DNA of 64,000 nucleotides from Mongoliibacter ruber (GCF_003003005.1 NZ_PVTR01000002.1:458831-522830); one strand, 5' to 3'. Counted from the first letter of the stretch, positions 41,658 through 51,951 are shown. Program-made: numbers and translations. Notes: generated by a model from the sequence alone, not told the origin.

Positions 41658-44639
41658 TTATGCTGTTTTTTTGCTCGGTGAAACTGGCGAAGCATTTTCA
41701 GCCTCTAGCTCTTTTTTCATCAAATCTACTACAATTGGTGTAGCGATATAAATAGATGAATAAGTACCTACCAATACACCAATAAGCAATGCGAATGAGA
41801 ATCCTCTCAAGACTTCACCACCGAATATCAATAGCACCAATACCACAATCAAAGTAGTGGCAGAAGTGATCAGTGTTCTTGCCATAGTTTGGTTGATGGC
41901 ATCATTGAACATTTTCACCAACTTGGATGTACCTCTATTACTGATATTTTCCCTGATTCTATCAAATACAATCACGGTATCGTTGATGGAGTAACCTACT
42001 ACTGTTAAGACCGCAGCGATAAATACCTGGTCAATTTCGAAAGTGGCTCCCAACGCAGTGGCGATGGCAAATGCAGCAATCACAAAGAATACGTCATGCA
42101 CCAAAGCGATTATAGAACCTAAGGAGAACTGCCATTTACGGAATCTCAACAAGATGTAAAGGAAGATTGCAACAATCGCAAAGAACATAGCATTAAGAGA
42201 TGAACTTTTGATATCATCCGCTACAGTAGCACCTACTTTTGAAGAGCCTGTGATCGCAAATTGATTCTCAGAAAGGTTTTCTGCATCTGTGGTATATGTC
42301 AAACTAAATAGGGAAGCGATTCCTTCTCTTACTTTTGTCTCCACCTCAGTGTTTGATGCATCATCGTCTTCATTGATGAGGTAAGAAGTTGTTACTTTCA
42401 TGATGTTATTGGCACCATAAGTTTTTACTTCCACCGATCCGTCAAATTCCCCATCCAATCCAGTCTTAAGTTCAGAGGCGGATACAGGTTCTGCAAATTC
42501 AACAATATAAGACCTACCTCCGGTGAAATCTACACCAAACTTGAGTCCACTTATTGCCGCTATGGCAAGTCCTACAACAATAATTGAAGTAGAAATCAAG
42601 TAAGCAACTTTTCTTTTGCTCAGGAAGTCAATGTTAAGTTCACTAAGTACATTTCTTGCGATTGGAGTTTCGAAAGACACATTGCTCTTTTCTCCTTTAG
42701 CAGTCATCCAGCTTACAATCACTCTGGTAATAAATACCGCAGAGAAGAAAGACGAAGCAATACCGATCATCAATACAATCGCGAATCCTTTTACAGGTCC
42801 CTGACCCAGTGCGTAAAGGATGGCACCTGTAAGGAAAGTCGTAACGTTGGAGTCAAGGATGGCAGAGAAGGCTTTGTTGTAACCTTGATTGATGGCTACA
42901 AGCAAACCAGCGCCATTTCTGAGTTCTTCTTTGATCCTTTCAAATATCAGGACATTCGCATCAATCGACATACCAATTGTCAATACAATACCGGCAATAC
43001 CAGGTAGCGTAAGTGCAGCTCCAAGCTGGGCTAGGATACCCAAGATAAAGAAGATGTTGAACACCAATGCCGCAATAGCAACCAAACCGCCTTTTGCATA
43101 GTAGGCAACTATAAACAATACTACCAAAGTAAGACCTGCAATCATTGAGATCAGACCTTGATTCAAGGCTTCTTTACCTAAGGTTGGGCCGATAATGGCT
43201 TCTTCTACGATTTTGGTTGGTGCAGGAAGGGAACCGGACTTCAGGATATTGGCCAAATCTTTGGCTTCCTCGATAGAGAAATTACCAGTGATTTCAGATT
43301 GTCCTGATGGAATCTCACTCTGTACCACAGGTGCTGTATATACATAGTCATCTAGGACTACAGCGATTCTTTTACCGATACTCTCGGAGGTTAATTTTCT
43401 CCATCTTCTCGCGCCTTCTGCATTCATCTGCATGCTGACAGCTGGTCTGGAAGTCTGATCCAAGGTCTGTCTGGCATCTGTAATCACATCACCTTCTAGA
43501 GGTGCTTGATCACTTGCTCTGTTGTACCTGATTCCAAATAGCTCCAACAACTCCATGTTGCCTTCGGTAATTGGCTTAACTGACCAAAGGAATTTCACAT
43601 TTCTTGGAAGAAGGGATTTGACATCTTCTCTGGCCAAGATACGGTTGATGGTAACGGTATCTCTCACTTCATAGACTAGTCCCTGATTGGATCTTGTCAA
43701 TGAGAATATTGGAGAAACTTCAGAAGAAAAATCATCAGAACCGGATTCTTCGGCCAATTGTCTTTCCAATTCGGAGGCCAATTCCTCTTCTTCGGTCATT
43801 TCTTCTTCATCCTGATCATCAGTGGCAGGGCTTTCTTGACTGGCAGATTTTTGCTCTGCTACCAAAAGACTGTTGACAGACTCAAGTTCGCTTAAGTAGT
43901 CCTGAATTTCAGCTACTTCCCAGAATTGAAGTTTTGCAACACCTTGTAACAAGTTTCTTACCCTTTCAGGATTGTCTACACCCGGAAGTTCGATCTGAAT
44001 TCTTCCTGAACCTTGTATCCTTTGGATGTTCGGTTGTGATGTTCCAAATCTATCAACCCTTGTTCTTAGGATATTGAAAGAACGCTCAATTGCATTTTCA
44101 ATCTCTCCGTCAATAATGTCAAGGATTTCAGAATCTGAAGATTCCAAAGAGATACGCCCACGGTTAGCGGCAGTAGCGAAAACCTCACTCAATTTTCTGT
44201 TGGAAGCAGCTTGTTGCCACTGTGAATAGAAAATATTCACAAATTTATCATTTGTGGTTTTGGCAGCTTCTGTAGCACGATCCAAGGCTGTATTGAAAGC
44301 CGGGTCTTTAGAGTTTCCTGATAGACCTTTCAAAATCTCAACAGGAGAAACCTCCAAGGTCACGTGCATACCACCTTGGAGATCAAGTCCAAGGCCCAAC
44401 TCTGTTTCTTTGATTTCTTTGTAGGTGAATTTGGCACCTAGAAAATTGTACACTGGTTCTCTATAAATAGAGTCTAGGTACGCTTGCTTTTTGGCAAAGT
44501 CTACATTGCCTACCTCATCTGTGGCATAATCCACAGCTTTTTGGTTGAAATTGTTCGATACAAATGTAAATGACAAATAATACAGGCAAAGCGCTGTAAT
44601 AATCACAGTCAAAAACACTACGACACCTTTGTTACGCAT
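41658..44639 (-). CDS. secDF: Protein translocase subunit SecDF (fused)
   Basis: RND-type membrane protein of 993 residues that uses the proton gradient to pull exported proteins through Sec. SecD half: ELGLGLDLQGGMHVTLEV, the long periplasmic P1 domain (about 80-490), and helices with TLPGIAGIVLTIGMSIDANVLIFERIKEELRNG. SecF half: GLKFGVDFTGGRSYIVEF and VIAAVLTVVGYSINDTVIVFDRIRENI. An acidic, disordered insertion (about 260-300, rich in Glu/Asp) sits in P1. The fusion is normal for Bacteroidota. Confidence 0.96.
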   Translation of the reverse strand: MRNKGVVVFLTVIITALCLYYLSFTFVSNNFNQKAVDYATDEVGNVDFAKKQAYLDSIYREPVYNFLGAKFTYKEIKETELGLGLDLQGGMHVTLEVSPVEILKGLSGNSKDPAFNTALDRATEAAKTTNDKFVNIFYSQWQQAASNRKLSEVFATAANRGRISLESSDSEILDIIDGEIENAIERSFNILRTRVDRFGTSQPNIQRIQGSGRIQIELPGVDNPERVRNLLQGVAKLQFWEVAEIQDYLSELESVNSLLVAEQKSASQESPATDDQDEEEMTEEEELASELERQLAEESGSDDFSSEVSPIFSLTRSNQGLVYEVRDTVTINRILAREDVKSLLPRNVKFLWSVKPITEGNMELLELFGIRYNRASDQAPLEGDVITDARQTLDQTSRPAVSMQMNAEGARRWRKLTSESIGKRIAVVLDDYVYTAPVVQSEIPSGQSEITGNFSIEEAKDLANILKSGSLPAPTKIVEEAIIGPTLGKEALNQGLISMIAGLTLVVLFIVAYYAKGGLVAIAALVFNIFFILGILAQLGAALTLPGIAGIVLTIGMSIDANVLIFERIKEELRNGAGLLVAINQGYNKAFSAILDSNVTTFLTGAILYALGQGPVKGFAIVLMIGIASSFFSAVFITRVIVSWMTAKGEKSNVSFETPIARNVLSELNIDFLSKRKVAYLISTSIIVVGLAIAAISGLKFGVDFTGGRSYIVEFAEPVSASELKTGLDGEFDGSVEVKTYGANNIMKVTTSYLINEDDDASNTEVETKVREGIASLFSLTYTTDAENLSENQFAITGSSKVGATVADDIKSSSLNAMFFAIVAIFLYILLRFRKWQFSLGSIIALVHDVFFVIAAFAIATALGATFEIDQVFIAAVLTVVGYSINDTVIVFDRIRENISNRGTSKLVKMFNDAINQTMARTLITSATTLIVVLVLLIFGGEVLRGFSFALLIGVLVGTYSSIYIATPIVVDLMKKELEAENASPVSPSKKTA

Positions 44640-44717
44640 AGTAATTATGAATTTATAAGTTATTTACTGATTGATTTGACCAATGAAAATTGGCCTGAAA
44701 GCGGAGAAAAAAAAAGA

Positions 44718-45083
44718 TCAGGGTGCATTGGGAGAAATAATCCTTTCGAGGAGGATTTCCCAATAGGGTAGGTTTACAGGTAGGGACAAGGCCGGACCTG
44801 AAACGTTTATTTTTTCAATTTTAAGATTTTCATATATCAGGTAAAAAATCTGCTGACCGACTACTGTCACAAATGGCACTACTGCATCGACGGCAACATT
44901 TAAAAAAGTCTGACTTTCAGAATTATCACTTTGATCCTCTGAATAATCCTTTTGCTCTGAGTTGGTCTCAGGGTTAGGAGTTTGGACATATTCAGCACCA
45001 GTGACCAACATGCAAAATGCAAGCACCAGGATCAAGCTGACCCTTTGCTTCCAGATGTTGATATGTTGCTGACTTTTGTTCAT
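44718..45083 (-). CDS. Small protein of unknown function with one N-terminal helix
   Basis: Product of 121 residues from the ATG at 45083: basic start, one hydrophobic helix (about 15-32, signal or anchor), an acidic Ser/Asp/Glu-rich linker (NSEQKDYSEDQSDNSESQ), and a hydrophobic C-terminal half with a second possible helix (AVVPFVTVVGQQIFYLIY). Not recognised. It lies between udk and secDF in the same direction; no special link to either is visible. Confidence 0.6.
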   Translation of the reverse strand: MNKSQQHINIWKQRVSLILVLAFCMLVTGAEYVQTPNPETNSEQKDYSEDQSDNSESQTFLNVAVDAVVPFVTVVGQQIFYLIYENLKIEKINVSGPALSLPVNLPYWEILLERIISPNAP

Positions 45084-45156
45084 GGGTCGCAAATATATAG
45101 CAAATAGTATTGAGATGGAAAGAATTCTTGTAAAAACAAGTTAAATACCTGTTATT

Positions 45157-45789
45157 CTATAAGTTAGGGGCATTCTCAGTCTTGTCTCTGAGGTAAACTC
45201 TTATTACATCGAGGGCTCTTTCGAAATTTCTGTTATTGGGGACAATGATGTCAGCATCATGCTTGAATGGCTCTATGTACTTTTCATAAGTGGGCATAAC
45301 GTGCATTTCATAGCGATAAAGCACATCGTCCAGGTCATAGCCTCTTTCTACCTTATCTCTGACAATTCTCCTTTTGAGTTTGATGTATTCTTTGGCATCT
45401 ATAAAAATCTTCAAATCCAGTAAATCTGCCAATTCTGGATAATATAACACAAAAATACCCTCTACGACTACCACAGGGGCTGGAGCAAACTCCAGTGTTT
45501 TGGGCTTTTTGTTGGGGTTGTTGAAAGTATACTCCTGCCTATAGACCGTTTCTCCATTCCCGATTTTCCGGATATCGTCCGCATACTGTTCAAAATCTAT
45601 AGAATTCGGTGTATCAAAATTGTGAACTCCCTTCTCGTCAATTGGTTGCAGGTGTCTCGGTCTGTAATAATTGTCCTGAGATATCAGACAAACCTGTCCA
45701 GGTTCGAATGTGTGTAATAATTTATCCAAAAAAAGTGTTTTTCCTGAGGCACTGCCACCGGTAATTCCTACAATAAAGGGCTTCTTCAT
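45157..45789 (-). CDS. udk: Uridine kinase
   Basis: Phosphorylates uridine and cytidine in pyrimidine salvage. P-loop is GITGGSASGKTLFLDKL. Substrate-binding parts are SQDNYYRPR, NFDTPNSIDFEQY and VVVVEGIFVLYYPEL; the lid is RRIVRDKVERGYDLDDVLYRYE. Start set at the ATG at 45789 (MKKPFIVGITGG). 210 residues, usual length. 18 bp downstream of rdgB in the same direction. Confidence 0.95.
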   Translation of the reverse strand: MKKPFIVGITGGSASGKTLFLDKLLHTFEPGQVCLISQDNYYRPRHLQPIDEKGVHNFDTPNSIDFEQYADDIRKIGNGETVYRQEYTFNNPNKKPKTLEFAPAPVVVVEGIFVLYYPELADLLDLKIFIDAKEYIKLKRRIVRDKVERGYDLDDVLYRYEMHVMPTYEKYIEPFKHDADIIVPNNRNFERALDVIRVYLRDKTENAPNL

Positions 45790-45807
45790 GGGGGACAAAA
45801 ATAGGGA

Positions 45808-46377
45808 TTATTTTAGAAACCTTACCAATTCCTTTACAGCCTTACCTCTATGACTGATTTCATTTTTCTCCTCTAAGCTTAGTTCTGCAAAGGTTTTTCC
45901 GAAGCCATTCGGTCTGAAGATCGGGTCATATCCAAAGCCTCCTTTTCCAGTTCTTTCATGTAAAATCTCTCCTTCAGCAATTCCAGCAAAGCTGCTTTCC
46001 TTACCACTTTGAATTAAAGCTATTACTGTTTTGAACCTTGCATTTCTATTCTGTTGCCCCTTCAATTTACTCAAGAGAAGGTCAATATTCCTTTCGTCAC
46101 TCCTAGGTTCTCCTGCAAATCTGCCTGAATACACTCCTGGAGCGCCATCAAGCGCATCTACTTCAAGTCCCGTATCATCTGCAAAACAGTCTACGCCATA
46201 ATGGTCAAAGACGTGACGGGCTTTTTGGAAGGCATTGTGTTCTAGGGTGTCACCTGTCTCGGGTAATTCTTCATGACAACCTATTTCTGACAAGGAAACG
46301 ATAGTGAACTCAGGGCCAAGGGCTGATTTTACCTCCTCTATTTTCTTGAGGTTATTGGTAGCAAAGCAAATTTTCAT
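45808..46377 (-). CDS. rdgB: Non-canonical purine NTP pyrophosphatase (RdgB/HAM1)
   Basis: Removes dITP/XTP from the nucleotide pool. The N-terminal substrate motif is ICFATNNLKKIEEVKSAL. The catalytic area is CFADDTGLEVDALDGAPGVYSGRFAG, and the C-terminal part GGFGYDPIFRPNGFGKTFAELS plus NEISHRGKAV is complete. 189 residues. Likely in one transcript with udk. Confidence 0.95.
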   Translation of the reverse strand: MKICFATNNLKKIEEVKSALGPEFTIVSLSEIGCHEELPETGDTLEHNAFQKARHVFDHYGVDCFADDTGLEVDALDGAPGVYSGRFAGEPRSDERNIDLLLSKLKGQQNRNARFKTVIALIQSGKESSFAGIAEGEILHERTGKGGFGYDPIFRPNGFGKTFAELSLEEKNEISHRGKAVKELVRFLK

Positions 46378-46410
46378 AGTTTGTAAATATGATCAAAAAG
46401 CTCAAGAAAT

Positions 46411-46440
46411 AAAAAATCCCCCATTTAAGGTGGGGGATCT
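46411..46440 (-). terminator. Terminator after the 46461-46772 gene
   Basis: Minus strand ATCCCCCA-CCTTAAA-TGGGGGAT hairpin followed by six T. It lies between the small secreted-protein gene and rdgB on the same strand, so the latter needs its own promoter. Confidence 0.88.
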
Positions 46441-46460
46441 ATAATCTGGGTTACTTCTTA

Positions 46461-46772
46461 CTAGGTAAGTAGAATCAGGAGCAGCAGTATGATGATGATT
46501 GCACCTACCGATAGGTAAAATCCGCCACCAATTTCACGGGTTTCTTTCTTAAGCTCTCGGAGTTCATCCCGCATTTCCTTTCTTTCTTCTTTGCTCATGT
46601 CAGAGAAACCTGAGGATTTAATCTCTTCTACCCTATTTTCGATCTCTACCAGTCTCGTCTGTTGTTCTTCAGTAAGTTCCGGTTTTTCTTTTTTAGGGGT
46701 TTTTGCCGTGGTAGCTGGCACAAAGGCAGCCATCAAAAACATTACCGACAAAAAATACACTAACTTTTTCAT
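46461..46772 (-). CDS. Small envelope protein with coiled coil and C-terminal helix
   Basis: Product of 103 residues: signal peptide (MKKLVYFLSVMFLMAAFVPATTA), a highly charged helical region (residues 28-80, Glu/Lys/Arg-rich with heptad-like spacing), then a hydrophobic C-terminal helix (FYLSVGAIIIILLLLILLT). It would be periplasmic and anchored by its tail. Common unnamed type in Cytophagales; function unknown. Confidence 0.7.
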   Translation of the reverse strand: MKKLVYFLSVMFLMAAFVPATTAKTPKKEKPELTEEQQTRLVEIENRVEEIKSSGFSDMSKEERKEMRDELRELKKETREIGGGFYLSVGAIIIILLLLILLT

Positions 46773-46992
46773 AAGGTATTTATTTAGGTGAATGAAATAT
46801 TAAAATATATATTGACTGTAAACCAACAATTAGACCAAACTCTATCCTCCCCTGTTTCAAATAATATAGGTTTTGGAAAATATGAAGATCTCTCTTCCAT
46901 ATCCTTTTCATTATTATTTGTAATTTAGCCATCCTTCGAAAATGCTTTTTTCGATTGCATTTTAATTTTCCATTCCTTCTAAAAATCAACCT

Positions 46993-49803
46993 ATGTCCTC
47001 CAAAGGAGATAAAAAATTATTCCTTCTAGATGCAATGGCACTGATATACAGGGCGCATTTTGCATTTTCCAAGAATCCAAGAATCAATACCAAAGGCCTG
47101 AATACAGGTATAATGTTGGGTTTTACCAATACACTTCTTGAAGTGCTTGAAAAAGAAAAGCCCAGTCATATAGCTGTAGTCTTCGATACAAAAGCACCGA
47201 CTTTTAGACATATTCAATTTGAAGCATACAAGGCCAATAGGCAAGAACAGCCTGAAGATATAGAAATTGGTATTCCTTGGGTCAAACAAATAGTGGAGGC
47301 TTTCAATATTCCCGTCTTGGAATTGGATGGTTTTGAGGCGGATGATATTATTGGCACCATCGCTAAAAAAGCAGAGAGGACGAGTTTTGTGGTGTATATG
47401 ATGACCCCTGACAAAGATTATGGACAGTTAGTAGAGGACCACATTTACCTCTATAAGCCTGCATTCATGGGGAACGGTGTGGACATAATGGGGCCAAAGG
47501 AGGTCTGTGCCAAATGGGATATTGAAAATGCAGATCAAGTCAGGGATATATTAGGACTGATGGGTGATGCTGTTGATAATATACCTGGCATTCCCGGAAT
47601 AGGAGAGAAAACAGCCGTCAAGTTGCTCAAGGCATATGGCACTATAGAGGAAATGCTCCAGCATACAGATGACCTTAAGGGCAAGCAAAAAGAAAATGTA
47701 GTAAATTTTGCACAGCAAGGTCTACTTTCTAAAGAATTGGCTACTATAAAGATAGATGTGCCGGTTGATTTCGATGAAAAATCACTGCGCTATGATGGAC
47801 CTGATGAAGAAAAACTGAAGGCACTTTTTGCAGAACTTGAATTCAGGACCCTCACACAGAGGGTATTTGGGGAAAAAATGAAAAAACCCCAATTGAAGGT
47901 TTCAGAGCAATTGGGCTTGTTTACAGGCGAAGCTGAAGTCGAGGCTGAAGATACACCGGAAGAAGCGCCCATTCCAGCACCTTTGTTGAACGATAGTATT
48001 TTGACTACTGCCCATGACTACCATAAGGTGGATGGAGAAAAGGATATATTGGAACTGATAGCTTACTTAGAGCGTCAGGATGAGTTTTGTTTTGATACTG
48101 AAACTACCGCATTGAATCCCAATGAAGCCGAACTTGTGGGTTTGTCATTTTCTTATGTAGCGGGAGAAGCTTTTTATATTCCTTTTCCAGAAGATCAGGA
48201 AGAAGCAAAGAAAAAACTGGAGCTGTTTAGGGCTGTCTTTGAAAATGAAAACATTACCAAAATAGGTCAAAATGTGAAATATGATCTTTTGGTACTGAAA
48301 AACTATGGGATGGATGTACGTGGTAAGCTGTATGATACCATGTTGGCACACTACCTCATCGAGCCTGAAGGCAAGCATTCTATGGACTGGCTCGCCCAAC
48401 AATACCTCAATTATAAGCCGGTGTCTATCGAGTCTTTGATTGGGAAAAAAGGGAAAAATCAAGGTAACATGCGGGATGTAGATGTGGACGAAGTGGTAGC
48501 GTATGCCTCAGAAGATGCTGACATTACACTTAAGTTGAAGCAAAAGCTTGACCCATTGGTCAAAGAAAATGGCGTGGAAAAGCTCCTTCATGAAGTCGAA
48601 AATCCACTCATTTCTGTTTTGACCGAAATGGAGTTTGAAGGTGTAAGGATAGATACCGAAAGCTTGGCGGAAATGTCCAAGGAATTGGAAAAAGAGAGCC
48701 TGGAAATCGAGAAAAGGGTATATGAACTGGCGGGTCAGGAATTCAACCTTTCCTCTCCTAAGCAATTGGGAGAAATTCTTTTTGTGAAACTGGACCTAGA
48801 TCCCAAAGCTAAAAAAACCAAAACAGGTCAGTTTGCCACCGGTGAAGAAGTACTGAGTAAAATGGCTGCTGAACATGAAATCGCAAGGGTAATCTTGGAA
48901 TATAGGCAGATTGTCAAGCTGAAATCAACTTACGTCGATGCCCTCCCTACCATGATCAATCCTAAGACGGGAAGGGTGCACACTACCTATAACCAATTTG
49001 TAGCGGCTACGGGTAGGCTTTCTTCAATCAATCCCAATTTACAAAATATCCCTATTCGTACCGAAAGGGGGAGAGAAATACGAAAGGCATTTGTTCCAAG
49101 GGATGAAAACCATGTGCTATTGGCGGCTGATTATTCCCAGATTGAGTTGAGGATCATGGCAGCCTTCTCCAAAGACGAATCTATGATCGAAGCGTTCAAA
49201 AACGGAAGAGATATCCATGCCACCACAGCAGCTAAAATATTCCAAGTGCCATTGGATGAGGTGACTTCAGATATGAGAAGGAAAGCCAAAACAGCCAATT
49301 TTGGAATTATCTATGGTATATCCGCTTTTGGGCTTTCTCAGCGGCTGAGTATCCCTCGGTCAGAGGCGAAGGAAATCATTGATGCCTATTTCAAAGAATT
49401 CCCGGCTGTCAAATCCTACATGGATGATTGTATTGAAAAAGCAAGGAAGAACGAATTTGTAGAGACCCTCTTAGGAAGAAGGAGATACCTGAGGGATATC
49501 AATAGCCGAAACCAAACGATGCGTGGTTTTGCTGAAAGAAATGCAATCAATGCACCTATTCAAGGATCTGCAGCGGATATGATCAAAATAGCCATGATCA
49601 ATGTGCATCAGTGGATGAAAAAAGAGAAACTCAAGTCAAAAATGATCCTTCAGGTTCATGATGAATTGGTTTTTGATGCAGTAAAAGAGGAGGTAGAATT
49701 GCTTCAAAGAGAAATCCCAAAATTGATGTCAGCAGCTGTTAAGCTAGAAGTTCCCGTAGTAGTGGAAACCGGCGTAGGCAAAGATTGGCTTGAAGCGCAT
49801 TAA
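46993..49803 (+). CDS. polA: DNA polymerase I
   Basis: Product of 936 residues with three domains. 5'-3' exonuclease/flap (1-290): LFLLDAMALIYRAHFAF, LDGFEADDIIGTIAKKA, GDAVDNIPGIPGIGEKTA. 3'-5' proofreading (about 350-530) with the intact Asp-Glu motif CFDTETTALNP. Polymerase (about 540-936) with DYSQIELRIMAAFSKD, RRKAKTANFGIIYGIS (O helix) and QVHDELVFDA. Acts in repair and Okazaki fragment processing. Single gene. Confidence 0.97.
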   Translation: MSSKGDKKLFLLDAMALIYRAHFAFSKNPRINTKGLNTGIMLGFTNTLLEVLEKEKPSHIAVVFDTKAPTFRHIQFEAYKANRQEQPEDIEIGIPWVKQIVEAFNIPVLELDGFEADDIIGTIAKKAERTSFVVYMMTPDKDYGQLVEDHIYLYKPAFMGNGVDIMGPKEVCAKWDIENADQVRDILGLMGDAVDNIPGIPGIGEKTAVKLLKAYGTIEEMLQHTDDLKGKQKENVVNFAQQGLLSKELATIKIDVPVDFDEKSLRYDGPDEEKLKALFAELEFRTLTQRVFGEKMKKPQLKVSEQLGLFTGEAEVEAEDTPEEAPIPAPLLNDSILTTAHDYHKVDGEKDILELIAYLERQDEFCFDTETTALNPNEAELVGLSFSYVAGEAFYIPFPEDQEEAKKKLELFRAVFENENITKIGQNVKYDLLVLKNYGMDVRGKLYDTMLAHYLIEPEGKHSMDWLAQQYLNYKPVSIESLIGKKGKNQGNMRDVDVDEVVAYASEDADITLKLKQKLDPLVKENGVEKLLHEVENPLISVLTEMEFEGVRIDTESLAEMSKELEKESLEIEKRVYELAGQEFNLSSPKQLGEILFVKLDLDPKAKKTKTGQFATGEEVLSKMAAEHEIARVILEYRQIVKLKSTYVDALPTMINPKTGRVHTTYNQFVAATGRLSSINPNLQNIPIRTERGREIRKAFVPRDENHVLLAADYSQIELRIMAAFSKDESMIEAFKNGRDIHATTAAKIFQVPLDEVTSDMRRKAKTANFGIIYGISAFGLSQRLSIPRSEAKEIIDAYFKEFPAVKSYMDDCIEKARKNEFVETLLGRRRYLRDINSRNQTMRGFAERNAINAPIQGSAADMIKIAMINVHQWMKKEKLKSKMILQVHDELVFDAVKEEVELLQREIPKLMSAAVKLEVPVVVETGVGKDWLEAH

Positions 49804-49859
49804 TCAAACTTGTATTTTATATCTAACCTTGCCTTGATATAATTTATAGAGGATGTTAG

Positions 49860-49925
49860 ACCTGACAGGTTTATTGACTAGAAAAGCTTTATAAAAACTC
49901 TCTGGGCTTTAAAAACCTGTCAGGT
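49860..49925. repeat. REP-like inverted repeat between polA and radA
   Basis: ACCTGACAGGTTT at 49860-49872 is complementary to AAACCTGTCAGGT at 49913-49925. The 13-bp arms are 40 bp apart, and each arm is itself nearly palindromic (ACCTGACAGGT). It resembles small interspersed palindromic elements. It could also act as a loose terminator for polA. Confidence 0.7.
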
Positions 49926-50027
49926 TTCCATTCTCGAATATTACTTGATCAAGCAGGACTTTATCCTTATTCAATGAAAATTTACCTAATTTCTATCATC
50001 TAAACGCTCGCTTCTTGCTTCTCAACA

Positions 50028-51407
50028 ATGGCTAAAATAAAGACTACATTTTTTTGTCAAAACTGCGGTGCCCAAAGCCCCAAATGGATCGGTAAATGCC
50101 CCTCATGTGGGGAGTGGAACACCTATGTAGAAGAAGTTATTCAAAAGGAAGAATCCGGATTGGGTACTTGGAAAACAGGTCAGCAGAAAGAAAAGAGGAC
50201 AAATAAGCCGAAGAAACTCTCGGAAATTGATTTCAGCCAATCGCCACGTACTGAAACCTTCGATTCGGAATTGGACAGGGTGCTGGGAGGAGGTATTGTA
50301 CCGGGGTCCTTGGTGCTGATAGGCGGTGAACCTGGAATAGGTAAATCGACCCTGATGCTTCAGATTGCACTTACTTTGTCCAAAATCAAGGTCCTCTATG
50401 TATCAGGGGAAGAGAGCGAGTCTCAGATCAAAATGAGGGCTGAAAGGATGAAGGTACATTCTGACAATTGCTATGTGCTTTCTGAGACCAATACCCAGCA
50501 GATATTTGAGCAGATTGAAATTTTGCAACCGGATGTGCTGGTCATTGACTCCATTCAAACCCTACATAGCAGGCATGTAGAATCGGCGGCGGGTTCGGTG
50601 TCTCAGGTCAGAGAATGCACTGCAGAGCTAATGCGCTTTGCTAAAGAGACTGCCACGCCGGTTTTTTTGATCGGCCATATTACCAAAGACGGCTCGATTG
50701 CAGGGCCAAAAGTATTGGAGCACATGGTGGACACAGTGTTGCAGTTTGAAGGTGACAGACATTTGGCCTATAGGATATTGAGAACCTCCAAAAACCGTTT
50801 TGGCAGTACAAATGAGCTTGGGATTTATGAAATGCGGGCAGATGGACTCAGACCGGTGGCAAACCCTTCTGAGATATTGCTGACCCAAAGGGAAGAACAG
50901 CTAAACGGTGTGGCGATTGGGGCTATGATGGAAGGGAACAGGCCGCTATTGATAGAGATCCAATCGCTTGTCAGTCCAGCAACTTATGGTACTCCGCAGC
51001 GTAGCAGCACGGGTTTTGACGCGAAGAGACTCAATATGCTTCTGGCCGTACTGGAAAAAAGAGGTGGTATGCGTCTTGGTCAGCAAGATGTGTTTCTCAA
51101 TGTTGCTGGAGGTATCAAGGTAGATGATCCCGCGCTGGACTTGACGGTCTGCGCCTCATTGTTGTCTTCTTATGAAGACCAGGCAGTAGCGGATGATGTT
51201 TGTTTTGCGGGTGAAGTTGGTTTGGGAGGTGAAATAAGAGCGGTGCACCGCATCGAAAACAGGATTGCAGAAGCGGAAAAGCTAGGCTTCAAAAGGATTG
51301 TAGTCTCCAAATATGCTGTTAGAGGACTTGATTTGAAAAAGTATAAAATTCAGGTAGTGGCTGTAAGCAAGTTAGAAGAAATGTACCAAGGACTTTTTAC
51401 ATCTTGA
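50028..51407 (+). CDS. radA: DNA repair protein RadA
   Basis: RecA-like ATPase that helps branch migration. N-terminal zinc finger FFCQNCGAQSPKWIGKCPSCGEWNT, Walker A LIGGEPGIGKSTLML, Walker B VLVIDSIQTL, the RadA-specific KNRFGSTNELGIYEM motif, and a C-terminal Lon-like domain (GGMRLGQQDVFLNVAGGIKVDDPALDL) without obvious catalytic Ser. 459 residues. Lies 6 bp before yjbQ. Confidence 0.96.
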   Translation: MAKIKTTFFCQNCGAQSPKWIGKCPSCGEWNTYVEEVIQKEESGLGTWKTGQQKEKRTNKPKKLSEIDFSQSPRTETFDSELDRVLGGGIVPGSLVLIGGEPGIGKSTLMLQIALTLSKIKVLYVSGEESESQIKMRAERMKVHSDNCYVLSETNTQQIFEQIEILQPDVLVIDSIQTLHSRHVESAAGSVSQVRECTAELMRFAKETATPVFLIGHITKDGSIAGPKVLEHMVDTVLQFEGDRHLAYRILRTSKNRFGSTNELGIYEMRADGLRPVANPSEILLTQREEQLNGVAIGAMMEGNRPLLIEIQSLVSPATYGTPQRSSTGFDAKRLNMLLAVLEKRGGMRLGQQDVFLNVAGGIKVDDPALDLTVCASLLSSYEDQAVADDVCFAGEVGLGGEIRAVHRIENRIAEAEKLGFKRIVVSKYAVRGLDLKKYKIQVVAVSKLEEMYQGLFTS

Positions 51408-51413
51408 TTCGAT

Positions 51414-51836
51414 ATGAAGGTTTTCCAAAAACATATAAGACTCAAACCTTATCCACGGGGATTTCATTTGATCACAGACATCATTGTAGATGAATTTCCT
51501 GAAATCAGGCAAATAAAAAAGGGCATGCTTCAGGTATTTATCCAGCATAGCTCTGCAGGTTTGACTATCAATGAGAATGCTGATCCTACTGTCAGGAAAG
51601 ATTTCGAAACTTTTGTCAATGATTTGGTCCCTGAAGATTATCGAAAATTCATTCATACCTATGAAGGTTCTGATGATATGCCTGCACATATCAAAAGCAG
51701 CTTGTTTGGAGCGAGTATACAGGTACCTGTAACGAATGGCAAAATGTCCATGGGCATATGGCAGGGAATTTATCTCTGTGAATTTAGAGACCATGGAGGG
51801 AGCAGAAATTTGGTCTTAACACTCTTCGGAGAATAG
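51414..51836 (+). CDS. yjbQ: YjbQ/UPF0047 family protein
   Basis: Product of 140 residues of the YjbQ fold. Conserved blocks are GLTINENADPTVRKDFE, HTYEGSDDMPAHIKSSLFGASIQVPV and GIWQGIYLCEFRDHGGSR, with His residues suited to metal or phosphate binding. E. coli YjbQ has weak thiamine-phosphate synthase activity; the true role is open. Immediately downstream of radA, so probably the same transcript. Confidence 0.9.
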   Translation: MKVFQKHIRLKPYPRGFHLITDIIVDEFPEIRQIKKGMLQVFIQHSSAGLTINENADPTVRKDFETFVNDLVPEDYRKFIHTYEGSDDMPAHIKSSLFGASIQVPVTNGKMSMGIWQGIYLCEFRDHGGSRNLVLTLFGE

Positions 51837-51951
51837 TTATTTTAATTATTGATTAAATAACAACAGCTTCTTTGAAATATTCTCAAACATAAAATATTTA
51901 CCTCTGATATAAATCCATTAAACATAATAAAGCACTTTTTTCACATTTGGT

